A stretch of 64,000 bases of DNA, from NCBI RefSeq assembly GCF_900104775.1, contig NZ_FNSA01000003.1, positions 62,001 through 126,000 of the forward strand, read 5' to 3'. This stretch comes from Tsukamurella tyrosinosolvens (lineage in GTDB: Bacteria; Actinomycetota; Actinomycetes; Mycobacteriales; Mycobacteriaceae). Each line of letters begins with the position of its first letter. Within the stretch, counting starts at the first letter, position 1. Of the stretch, positions 25,869 through 33,173 are shown piece after piece. The position numbers and the translations under genes were made by a program. The notes beneath the pieces were generated by a model. That model was given only the letters and a program-made list of their open reading frames with translations. It did no database searches and was not told the DNA's origin.

Positions 25869-26474
25869 GTGGCCAGGCTGACCAGGACGGAGCAACGCGC
25901 GCAGACGCGCGCCGATCTGCTCGTCGCCGCGCGCGACCGCTTCCTCGAAGTGGGTTACGCGGCCGCGAGCCTCGAGGACATCGCCGATCGCGCCGGCTAC
26001 TCCAAGGGTGCCGTCTACTCCAACTTCGTCGACAAGCCGAACCTGTGCCGCGAAGTGCTGCAGGCCATCCACGAGGAGAAGGCAGCCGAGATCGAGGCGT
26101 TGGCCACCGCGCCGGGCCACGTCTCGGACCGGATCGACACGTTCTCGGACTGGGTGGAACGGACCCTCGGGGACGTGGGCTGGACCATGCTCGAGCTGGA
26201 GTTCATGGTGGTCGCCCGGAACGACCCCGAACTGCGTGCCATGGCGGTGGCGCTACGGAACTCCCTGCGGCAGGCGGTGGTCGACGGGCTGAAGGGCCTG
26301 CTCGACGCGGAGAATCCCGGAGCCGTGGATGGTGAGCAGGTCGAGTACGCGGCAGACCTCATGCTGAGCGCGGGGGTCGGCATGGGCATCCACCGCGCGC
26401 TGGACCCGACGATTCCGACGGGGTCCCTGGTCGCGTCGCTGCGGACGACGCTGGCGCTCATGGGCGTCCAGTAG
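25869..26474 (+). CDS. TetR-family regulator of the BVMO operon
   Basis: 201 residues from a GTG. N-terminal HTH: RTEQRAQTRADLLVAA, then DIADRAGYSKGAVYSNFVDK, a close match to the TetR_N consensus. The C-terminal region (LELEFMVVARNDPELRAM) resembles TetR proteins that regulate lipid or monooxygenase genes (EthR, AcrR-like). It is divergent from the SDR-patatin-BVMO operon with shared operator sequences between, so the cluster is probably its target. The inducer is unknown. Confidence 0.85.
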   Translation: MARLTRTEQRAQTRADLLVAARDRFLEVGYAAASLEDIADRAGYSKGAVYSNFVDKPNLCREVLQAIHEEKAAEIEALATAPGHVSDRIDTFSDWVERTLGDVGWTMLELEFMVVARNDPELRAMAVALRNSLRQAVVDGLKGLLDAENPGAVDGEQVEYAADLMLSAGVGMGIHRALDPTIPTGSLVASLRTTLALMGVQ

Positions 26475-26491
26475 CTCCACGGCCGCAGGGG

Positions 26492-26644
26492 CTAGAGCAG
26501 CACCAGTGCCTCGCGGTGCACCGCGACGGCGCGGCCGTCGTCGAGCTTCACGGACACCACCTCGTCGTCGGCGCTGAGCACCGTCCCGTAGCCGAGCACC
26601 TCGTCGCGCAGTTGCACGCGGTCGCCAGGAGTCACGACATTCAC
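26492..26644 (-). CDS. 50-residue SH3-like conserved small protein
   Basis: Reads VNVVTPGDRVQLRD, then EVLGYGTVLSADDEVV, SVKLDDGRAVAVHREALVLL and TAG. The GTG at 26644 has a GAGGGA-type ribosome binding site about 6-8 nt before it. The composition (alternating V/L with D/G turns, GD-V at the start, VKLDDGR in the middle) looks like a single small beta-barrel of KOW/SH3 type. Such micro-proteins can bind nucleic acid or partner proteins. I do not recognise the family. The phase is unbroken and charge is concentrated in loops, both signs of a real gene. Confidence 0.55.
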   Translation of the reverse strand: MNVVTPGDRVQLRDEVLGYGTVLSADDEVVSVKLDDGRAVAVHREALVLL

Positions 26645-26788
26645 CTCAATCCCTCATTAAGCGAACTGAAGATTAGCCGTCGTGGGCGCGCCCGCGGACG
26701 GATTCACCGGATGTTCACACGCGCACCCGATCGACTCTCCGAGCAGCGCTCTGTCCATGCCACGGGCTCTTCGCAACCGAACCGCAAT

Positions 26789-26813
26789 GGGACAGATTCT
26801 TCAGATCTGTCCC
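26789..26813. promoter_or_regulatory. Inverted repeat upstream of the lipase gene
   Basis: Arms GGGACAGAT (26789-26797) and ATCTGTCCC (26805-26813) are exact reverse complements with a 7-bp spacer. A second, smaller dyad ACTGT-GTGT-ACAGT follows at 26815-26828. Both sit 32-71 bp ahead of the lipase ATG, where a promoter is expected, so a dimeric regulator site is likely; its owner is not adjacent. The rest of 26645-26859 shows nothing I can name. Confidence 0.6.
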
Positions 26814-26859
26814 AACTGTGTGTACAGTCGCTCCGAACGCCCGATCAGGAGGACGCGAC

Positions 26860-28161
26860 ATGACGGCTGTGCAGAACCGCACGGAGCTCGCCGAGCAGTG
26901 GCCCGCACCCGCGGAGCCGCAGATGGTGGGCGACGACCCGTTCTTCGACGCCCCGTCGGGCTTCGAGGACGCGCCCGAGGGCACCGTGCTGCGGTACCGC
27001 GACGTCAGCATCGGCTTCCTCGGCCGGATCAAGCAGAAGGTGCGCGCCACCCAGCTGCTGTACCGCACCGTGAACATGCACGGCGTCCCCGAGGTCACCG
27101 TGACCACGGTGATCAGCCCGCTCCGCGGCGCGAAGCCGGGTGCGCCGCTGGTCTCGTATCAGTGCGCGATCGACTCGCTGCACCCCAAGACCTTCCCCTC
27201 CTTCGTGCTGCAGCACGGCGTCAAGTGCGACGACGCCTCGTTCCCGCAGATCGAGTACCTCTTCATCGCCGCGGCCGTCGCGCGCGGGTGGACGGTGTCG
27301 GTGCCCGACCACGGCGGCCAGTCCGGCCGCTGGGGCATCCCCCGCGAACCCGGCTACATGGTGCTCGACGGCCTGCGGGCCGCGCTCTCCCACGAGCCGT
27401 TCGGCCTCGCCGCGGACACCCGCCTCGGCGTCTGGGGCTACTCGGGCGGCGGCCTCGCCACCTCGTGGGCGGCGGAGATCGCACCGTCGTACGCCCCCGA
27501 ACTGAACCTGATCGCCGGGGCGGTGGGCGCGCCCGTGTCCGACCCGGGCAACGTCTTCGTCTACCTCAACAACACCCTGTTCACGGGGCTGCCGACGCTG
27601 GTCATCGCGGCTCTGGCCCGCGAATACCCGACGCTGCGCCAGGTGCTGGCCGAGCACGTCGACGACAAGGGCCGCAAGCTCTTCTACGAGGACGCCCTCG
27701 ACTGGTCGCCCGAACGGGCCATCCGCAAGATGGCGCACAAGGACTTCGGGTACTACTGCCCCGAGCTGTCGTTCGACGAGGTCGCGCGGCTGCCGAAGCT
27801 GCTCGAGATCTTCGACGACATCCGGCCCGGCCAGTCCGCGCCCGCGGTGCCGATGCTCGTGGTGCAGTCGACCAAGGACCAGATCTCCCCGGCCTCCGAC
27901 GCCGAGGCCCACGTGGAGCGGTACACGTCCGGCGGCACCCACGTCGAGTACCTCACCGACCAGTGGAGCGACCACTTCTCGATGCACTTCCTGTCGGCGC
28001 CGCTGCTGCTCGGCTGGCTCGCCGACCGCCTCGACGGCAAGCCCGTCGCCGCCGCCGGTCACCGGCACAAGCGCACCGTCATGGCCTCGCCGCGGCAGAT
28101 CGGACGCACCCTGCGCCTCGTCGGCACGCTGACCCGCGTGGGGCTGGCCCGCCGGATCTAG
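26860..28161 (+). CDS. Secretory-lipase (LIP) family triacylglycerol lipase/esterase
   Basis: 433 residues. Alpha/beta hydrolase of PF03583 type. The nucleophile elbow is GYSGGG at about residue 196, preceded by PDHGGQSGRWG and GYMVLDGLRAAL, which are hallmarks of the family. The catalytic Asp is expected in VVQSTKDQISP and the His in DQWSDHFSMH. No signal peptide is visible although relatives are often secreted. ATG 26860 is placed by AGGAGG at 26847. The gene stands alone behind a strong inverted repeat, so it is probably inducible. Confidence 0.84.
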   Translation: MTAVQNRTELAEQWPAPAEPQMVGDDPFFDAPSGFEDAPEGTVLRYRDVSIGFLGRIKQKVRATQLLYRTVNMHGVPEVTVTTVISPLRGAKPGAPLVSYQCAIDSLHPKTFPSFVLQHGVKCDDASFPQIEYLFIAAAVARGWTVSVPDHGGQSGRWGIPREPGYMVLDGLRAALSHEPFGLAADTRLGVWGYSGGGLATSWAAEIAPSYAPELNLIAGAVGAPVSDPGNVFVYLNNTLFTGLPTLVIAALAREYPTLRQVLAEHVDDKGRKLFYEDALDWSPERAIRKMAHKDFGYYCPELSFDEVARLPKLLEIFDDIRPGQSAPAVPMLVVQSTKDQISPASDAEAHVERYTSGGTHVEYLTDQWSDHFSMHFLSAPLLLGWLADRLDGKPVAAAGHRHKRTVMASPRQIGRTLRLVGTLTRVGLARRI

Positions 28162-28177
28162 CCGGGCCCGGCGCGCC

Positions 28178-29638
28178 TCAGCGCGCCGGTGTCGTGGTGG
28201 TCGTCGTCGTGGCCGGCTTCGTCGTCGTCCGCGTGACGGGCTTCGTCGTCGTGGTCGCGGGCTTCTCGGCCTGCGACGTGGTGACGGGCGCGTCGGTCGT
28301 GGTCTTCGGTGCGGTCGTGGTGGTCTTCGTGGCCGACGGCGCCGTCGTCGTCGACTTCGACGTGGTCGTCGTCGTGGTCGGCTCGGTGGTCTTCGACGTC
28401 GTGCCGCGCGGCTTCTCCGAGCCGGTCGTGGTGGTCGTGCGGTCGGTGGTCCGCGTGGTCGTCGCCGCCCCGGCCCCGTCGCCATCGGTGGTCCTCGTCG
28501 TGGAGGTGGCGTCCGCGCTGGTGGCGGTCGTCTTCTTCGTGGTCGTCGTCGTGGTGGTCGACGCGCGGCTGCGGCTCGTCGCGACGCTCACGTCGACGTC
28601 CTCGCCGAGCGCGCGCACCACGTCGGCGCGGGTCCCGTTGTAGACGCTGGCGCCGGCGATGGCGCGTGCCGACGGGGCGAGCACCGTCCTGTCCCGGTTG
28701 GGATTCCATTCGCCGTCCGCGCCCGGGAGCGCGGTGACGACCTCGGCCCGGCCCGACGTCGGCATGGCCGCGAGGACCGTGCCCGGGTAGACGGGCGGCG
28801 GGGTGTAGCGCACCGTCGGCGTGACGTCGTAGGCGAGCCAGGGCGCGACGACCCGGGCCTGGTCCCGGGCGGCGACGGGCCGGCCGGGCGTGACCGCCCA
28901 CACCGGGAGGTAGGGGTCGTCGCGGAACCGCGGGTTGGGGCGGGCGTGCGGGTTCTGCGGCACGTTCAGGCCGATCGAGACGGAGACGATCGGCTGCGGA
29001 CGCGGCCGGCTCCAGTCGCGCGGGTACACCCACATGACGGGGACGTCGGCGCGGAAGGTCGGCTCGTACCAGGGCTTGGGCCAGGTCGGGCGCTCCCACG
29101 GCTTCGGCTGCCCGGGGTACCACGGGCGCACGCCGAGCTGGCGGCCGTAGACGGTCCAGCAGGTCTGCGACTGCACCTCGGCGCCCGCGACCCAGTCGTT
29201 CCACCGGCCGGTCTCGCAGATCTGCCGGTACACGGTGATCTGGTGCGGCGTGTAGTTCCACGGGCGGGTGTTCACGGGCCGCGTGAGCTGCGGCGGCGGG
29301 GGCGCGACCTCCTGCTCCGCGACGGGCAGGCCGGGAACGGGCGGGGCCTTCGGGTAGAAGACGGTGGCGTCCTCGGAGCTCGCGGTGATGGTGCCCTGTT
29401 CGAGCCCGGCGTTCGCGACGGCCTGCGCGGCGACGGGGTCGCCGACCACCGTGACGCCCTTCTCGGGGACGGGCACCCCGTCGGTCTGGAAGGCGCCGGG
29501 GTTCGACGTGAAGTCGTCGCCGGTGATCTGGGAGAAGGCGACGGAGCTGTCCTGCTGGTCGTCGCTGGACCCGCACGCGGTGAGGGTGGTCGCAGTGAGG
29601 AGGGCAGCAGCTACCGCGCCCAGATGCTTCGCGTTCAT
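28178..29638 (-). CDS. Surface lipoprotein with Trp/Pro-rich domain and long Thr-rich tail
   Basis: 486 residues. Signal peptide and lipobox TATTLTAC place a lipid anchor at about Cys22. Residues ~45-110 are an ordinary acidic domain. Residues ~125-240 are very rich in Trp and Pro (RPWYPGQPKPWERPTWPKPW). A compact segment with PGTVLAAMP and YNGTRADVVRALGE follows. From ~345 to the end the chain is almost pure Thr with Ala, Lys, Ser and Pro, a typical unstructured, possibly O-mannosylated stalk. Known actinobacterial O-mannosylated lipoproteins have such Thr/Pro tails, but usually near the N terminus. Function unknown. The Thr codons give the DNA a monotonous ACC/ACG pattern (28190-28560). Confidence 0.7.
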   Translation of the reverse strand: MNAKHLGAVAAALLTATTLTACGSSDDQQDSSVAFSQITGDDFTSNPGAFQTDGVPVPEKGVTVVGDPVAAQAVANAGLEQGTITASSEDATVFYPKAPPVPGLPVAEQEVAPPPPQLTRPVNTRPWNYTPHQITVYRQICETGRWNDWVAGAEVQSQTCWTVYGRQLGVRPWYPGQPKPWERPTWPKPWYEPTFRADVPVMWVYPRDWSRPRPQPIVSVSIGLNVPQNPHARPNPRFRDDPYLPVWAVTPGRPVAARDQARVVAPWLAYDVTPTVRYTPPPVYPGTVLAAMPTSGRAEVVTALPGADGEWNPNRDRTVLAPSARAIAGASVYNGTRADVVRALGEDVDVSVATSRSRASTTTTTTTKKTTATSADATSTTRTTDGDGAGAATTTRTTDRTTTTTGSEKPRGTTSKTTEPTTTTTTSKSTTTAPSATKTTTTAPKTTTDAPVTTSQAEKPATTTTKPVTRTTTKPATTTTTTTPAR

Positions 29639-29808
29639 GACGGACCCGTTCCGATCGGTCGGATTGCAGAAGCGCTGGTTTCCTAACGCCGATTACCTGT
29701 GCCCAGTCGATCACGACGTCCGGGGACGGTCAAGCGACCGGGGTTACTGGAGACGGTCCCGCGCACAGGCCGATAGGGGATTCTGCTCACCGCGAAATCC
29801 CAGGTAGG

Positions 29809-30273
29809 ATGGCCCGCGTGATGCACAAGCACGCGGAGAACACCGACACGTCGCGCACCATCCGGATCTGGGGGTGGGTCGGCGCGGCCGTCGCCCTCGC
29901 CACGTCGCTGGTGCACCTGCCGATGCTCGGCGATCACAGCTGGGTCGCGTCGGTGATCGTCGCCGCGATGCTGATCGGCTGCGCGCACTGCTCCGTCTGC
30001 CTGTTCCGCAACCCGACGGTGAGCGCCTGGGTCCGGACCGCCGCGATGGGCGCGATCATGATCGCCCTGCACCCGGTGCTCATGTCGGCGATGGACTCCG
30101 GCATGGCCGGCATGGACCACTCGATGCCCGGCATGGACATGGGCGCGATGGGGCACTCGATGAGCGCGATGCAGCCCTGGATGACCCTGATGATCGTCTT
30201 CGCCGCGGCGGAGATCGTGGTGGCCGTGGCCGCCCTCGGCTGGATGGCGCTGCGCGGCCGCGCCGTGCGGTAA
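29809..30273 (+). CDS. Met/His-rich small membrane protein, putative copper-related
   Basis: 154 residues (start ATG 29809, or ATG 29821, which has better spacing from AGGATGG). Three or four TM segments: about 22-42, 44-65, 70-92 and 122-146. Between the last two is a loop of repeated Met and His: MDHSMPGMDMGAMGHSM, 9 Met/His in 17 residues, the pattern of periplasmic Cu(I)-binding domains. CAHCSVC in TM2 adds a Cys/His cluster. The CopD-CtaG fusion gene 0.8 kb downstream supports a copper role. No family name comes to mind. Copper binding is inferred from composition only. Confidence 0.65.
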   Translation: MARVMHKHAENTDTSRTIRIWGWVGAAVALATSLVHLPMLGDHSWVASVIVAAMLIGCAHCSVCLFRNPTVSAWVRTAAMGAIMIALHPVLMSAMDSGMAGMDHSMPGMDMGAMGHSMSAMQPWMTLMIVFAAAEIVVAVAALGWMALRGRAVR

Positions 30274-30305
30274 CGCTCGGCCGACGAGAACGGATAGAGG
30301 AAACG

Positions 30306-31028
30306 ATGAACGCGAACACTGACCTCAAGCGAGCGGGCCTGCGTCGTGCCGCCACCCTCACCGCCGCGACCGCGCTGGTCGCCGGCCTGACCGGCGGCGT
30401 CGCCGTCGCCGACCCCGACACCACCGCCAAGCCCACCGCACCGTCGGCGGAGCTGCTGCTCAACTCCAGCGATTTCCCGGGCGGCTACATCGTCGTGCCG
30501 TCGCCGCAGCAGCGGCTGGCCAACGAGCTCGGCGCCGACCCGCTGACCCTCGCCAATTCGGCGAAGGTCACCCCGCCGGAGTGCAAGAACATCCTCGCCG
30601 CCGCCAAGGGCGGCCAGGGCGACGGCGACACCGTCGCCGGCGTCCACGACCAGGACCGCAAGAGCCTCAGCGAGACGCTGGTCGCCAAGGACGTCGACGT
30701 CGACACCGTCAAGGTCGGCCTGCTGAAGATGTGCTCGGACGTGACCATCGAGACCAACGATCCGCGGGGCGGCACCATCAAGGTGCGCGCCATCACCAAG
30801 GAGGTCTCCTCGGACACGCAGAAGGCCACCTTCGAGATCGCCCTCGACGGCACCCGCACCAAGGGCACCGACTCCTTCCCGATCCACCAGAAGGTCCTCG
30901 TCGGCGTGGCCTCGCTGCGCGGCTACACCGTCGCGGTGCAGGGCACCAAGCTCGGCGGCGACCCGGACCGCGGCGAGTTCAACGGCTTCCTCGACAAGGC
31001 CGTGAAGAAGATCAAGGACGCGAAGTAG
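30306..31028 (+). CDS. Secreted protein of unknown function (possibly DUF5642-like)
   Basis: 240 residues. A Sec signal (LRRAATLTAATALVAGLTGGVAVADP) ends near residue 35 without a lipobox. The mature part begins with SAELLLNSSDFPGGYIVVP, a phrase I associate with mycobacterial exported proteins of the DUF5642 or LpqN class. Two Cys (PPECKN, LKMCSD) could form a disulfide. Charged and Gly-poor; no enzyme motif. Ribosome binding site GAGGAAACG. It sits between the Met-rich protein and the CopD-CtaG fusion, with only 1 bp between its stop and the next possible start, so all three are likely one transcript. Confidence 0.65.
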   Translation: MNANTDLKRAGLRRAATLTAATALVAGLTGGVAVADPDTTAKPTAPSAELLLNSSDFPGGYIVVPSPQQRLANELGADPLTLANSAKVTPPECKNILAAAKGGQGDGDTVAGVHDQDRKSLSETLVAKDVDVDTVKVGLLKMCSDVTIETNDPRGGTIKVRAITKEVSSDTQKATFEIALDGTRTKGTDSFPIHQKVLVGVASLRGYTVAVQGTKLGGDPDRGEFNGFLDKAVKKIKDAK

Positions 31029-31029
31029 C

Positions 31030-32871
31030 TTGACCACGGTGGCGCAGGAGACCGACGCCGCTGCGATGACCGAAGGATCCCCGGGCGCACCGCGCGCGGG
31101 CGGCATCGCGGCGCTGGCCGTCGGCTCCGTCGCCGCCGTCGCGGTGGTGATCTGGCTGGTCGCCAGCGAGGGCGAGCTGCGCTACCTCGTCAACGGCAAC
31201 GCCTACCCCGGAGCGCTCACCGCGTACGGGGCGGCCGTCGGCCGGGTGATCGGCACCGTCGCCGCCGCCCTGACCTTCGGCGCCGTGGCCTACGCGGTCT
31301 TCCGGACCAAGGCGCTCGATACCGGGGAGCTGGGGCTGCGGGGGTACCTCACGCAGTTGCAGGCCCGGCGGTACGCCGTCGCCTGGGCCGTCGTCTCCCT
31401 CCCGATGATCTTCCTGGCGGCCGCGGAGAGCGCCGCGCAGAACCTCGTCGACACCTATCGGGTCGGCGGCCTCGGCATCCTCATCTCGGCATCGGACACC
31501 GCCAAGGGCTGGATCGTCTCGCTGGTCTGCGCGGTGATCGTGTACGCCGCGCTGCGTACGGCGATGACCTGGATGGCGCACCTGTGGATGCTGCTGCCGG
31601 CCGTCGTCGGCCTGCTCGCCACGATCGTCACCGCCAACGAGGCGCAGAACTGGAACCACGACTACACCACCGCCGCGCTGACCACCCTCGGTGTGGTCGC
31701 GGCCCTGTGGCTCGGCGCCCTGTGGTCCGCGGTGCGGCTGCCCGCGCGGCCCGAGCGCCGCTGGATCGGCCCCTTGTACGCGGGCGTCGCGCTGGTCAAC
31801 GGCGTCGTGATCGCCCTGGTCATGGCGCCGGGCTCCGACCTGTGGGTCACTTGGTACGGCCTGCTGCTGCTCGCCACCGGCGGGCTGCTCCTCGCGGCGG
31901 GCGCGGCGCATTGGCTGCGCGCCCTGCCGATCGCGGCCGCCCTGCTGACGGCGGCGTTCGGCACCGCGATCGCGGCGTCCGAGCTGACGCCCCCGCCCTT
32001 CCTGCGCGACCGCCCGACGGTGGGCGAGAACTTCCTCGGCTACAACCTGCCGGACCCGCCCAGTGCGATGGCCTTCCTCGGGAACTGGCGTCCCGACCTC
32101 AACCTCGCGCCGTTCGCGATCGCCCTCGCCGTCGGCTACCTGCTGCTGGTCCGCCGCACGACGAACTGGCCCTGGTACCGCAGCGTCTTCTTCGTGCTCG
32201 GCTGCGTCTTCCTGCTCACCCTCACCAGCTCCGGGCTGCGCACCTACTCCAACGCGATGTTCAGCGTGCACATGGTGGTGCACATGCTGATGACGTCGAT
32301 CGTGCCGGTCTTCCTGCTGCTGGGGGCGCCGATCACGCTGATGCGCGACACCCTGACCGGGGCGCCCGCGCGCTGGCTCTCGACGGTGCTCGAGTCCCGG
32401 TCCTTCGCCGTGCTCATGCGCCCGGTCGTGCAGCTCGCGCTGTTCGCCGCGGTGCTCTACGGGCTGTACTTCACGCCGCTCTTCGATAGCATCGGCCGCT
32501 ACCACTGGGGCCACCTGGCGATCTACGCCGCGCTGCTGTTCACCGGCTTCCTGTTCTACTGGCGCGTCTTCCAGATCGATCCGGTGCCGGGCGAGCTGCC
32601 CTTCATCGGCCGCATCGGCATGCTGCTGGCGATGATGCCGATCACCATGGTGTTCGCGCTCATCGTGATGACGATGGACGGGCTCGTCGGGTCGCGTCTG
32701 TACCTGTACCTGGACTTCGAGTGGATGACGGACCTGCACCGCGACCAGTTCGTCGGCGGCGTCGTCGCCTGGGCCACCGACGAGGCCGCGATCGCCCTGG
32801 TCACCCTCGGCCTGGTCCTGCACTGGGCCTGGCGCAACCGCGACGAGGACTCCGAGCCCGAGCTGCTCTGA
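31030..32871 (+). CDS. CopD-CtaG fusion membrane protein (copper import / cytochrome oxidase assembly)
   Basis: 613 residues if the TTG at 31030 is used; ATG 31066 is an alternative. Two parts. Residues ~30-330 form a CopD-like 8-TM module (LIVASDTAKGW-type segment ISASDTAKGWIVSL, then TANEAQNWNHDYTT). From ~340 on it is a caa3_CtaG domain (PF09678): FSVHMVVHMLMTSIVPVFLLLGAP, then FYWRVFQIDPVP and MPITMVFALIVM. CtaG-type proteins help insert copper into cytochrome c oxidase; CopD imports copper. The fusion is common in Mycobacteriales. It is convergent with a copper ATPase gene, with a palindrome-rich gap in between. Confidence 0.85.
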   Translation: MTTVAQETDAAAMTEGSPGAPRAGGIAALAVGSVAAVAVVIWLVASEGELRYLVNGNAYPGALTAYGAAVGRVIGTVAAALTFGAVAYAVFRTKALDTGELGLRGYLTQLQARRYAVAWAVVSLPMIFLAAAESAAQNLVDTYRVGGLGILISASDTAKGWIVSLVCAVIVYAALRTAMTWMAHLWMLLPAVVGLLATIVTANEAQNWNHDYTTAALTTLGVVAALWLGALWSAVRLPARPERRWIGPLYAGVALVNGVVIALVMAPGSDLWVTWYGLLLLATGGLLLAAGAAHWLRALPIAAALLTAAFGTAIAASELTPPPFLRDRPTVGENFLGYNLPDPPSAMAFLGNWRPDLNLAPFAIALAVGYLLLVRRTTNWPWYRSVFFVLGCVFLLTLTSSGLRTYSNAMFSVHMVVHMLMTSIVPVFLLLGAPITLMRDTLTGAPARWLSTVLESRSFAVLMRPVVQLALFAAVLYGLYFTPLFDSIGRYHWGHLAIYAALLFTGFLFYWRVFQIDPVPGELPFIGRIGMLLAMMPITMVFALIVMTMDGLVGSRLYLYLDFEWMTDLHRDQFVGGVVAWATDEAAIALVTLGLVLHWAWRNRDEDSEPELL

Positions 32872-32948
32872 GCTGTCCGTCCCGCATGCCAGCCGTCCCG
32901 ACGGTGCTGGGCGGCCAGGTATCGAAGTGGTTGTTCGCGGCGACTGCT

Positions 32949-33133
32949 ATGCCAATTCTGAATAGCTTGTTTCTGCAGGTCACGGAGTTCCTTGGCGGCC
33001 GAGTCATGCGGAATCGGCATACCCGGCTGACCTGTGGCCGGTCGGGGCTCGCGGAGGCCATGCGGAATCCGCATGACGTGCGCCGATGAATACGGCTGTG
33101 ACCTGCAGAGACAAGGCTATGCAGGTCCGGCAT
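32949..33133. repeat. REP-like array of ATGC-N7-GCAT palindromes in a convergent gap
   Basis: The 302-bp gap 32872-33173 between two convergent genes holds four related 15-mers: ATGCCAATTCTGAAT (32949), ATGCGGAATCGGCAT (33006), ATGCGGAATCCGCAT (33060, perfect dyad) and ATGCAGGTCCGGCAT (33119). They are spaced 57, 54 and 59 bp apart, with TGACCTG or its complement recurring between them. In addition 32966-32983 and 33098-33115 are inverted copies (CTTGTTTCTGCAGGTCAC against GTGACCTGCAGAGACAAG, one mismatch). The similarity extends outward to the ATGCC boxes, so the whole block could fold as a cruciform. No ORF with coding character lies here. Confidence 0.75.
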
Positions 33134-33173
33134 GACCTGTTCGGCGAACGTGCCTGTACCTCAGGCCGCACGG

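Noticed and set aside
28190-28560. Simple DNA tandem repeat
   Set aside because: The ACC/ACG monotony is fully explained by the Thr-rich tail of the lipoprotein and does not have a fixed DNA period.
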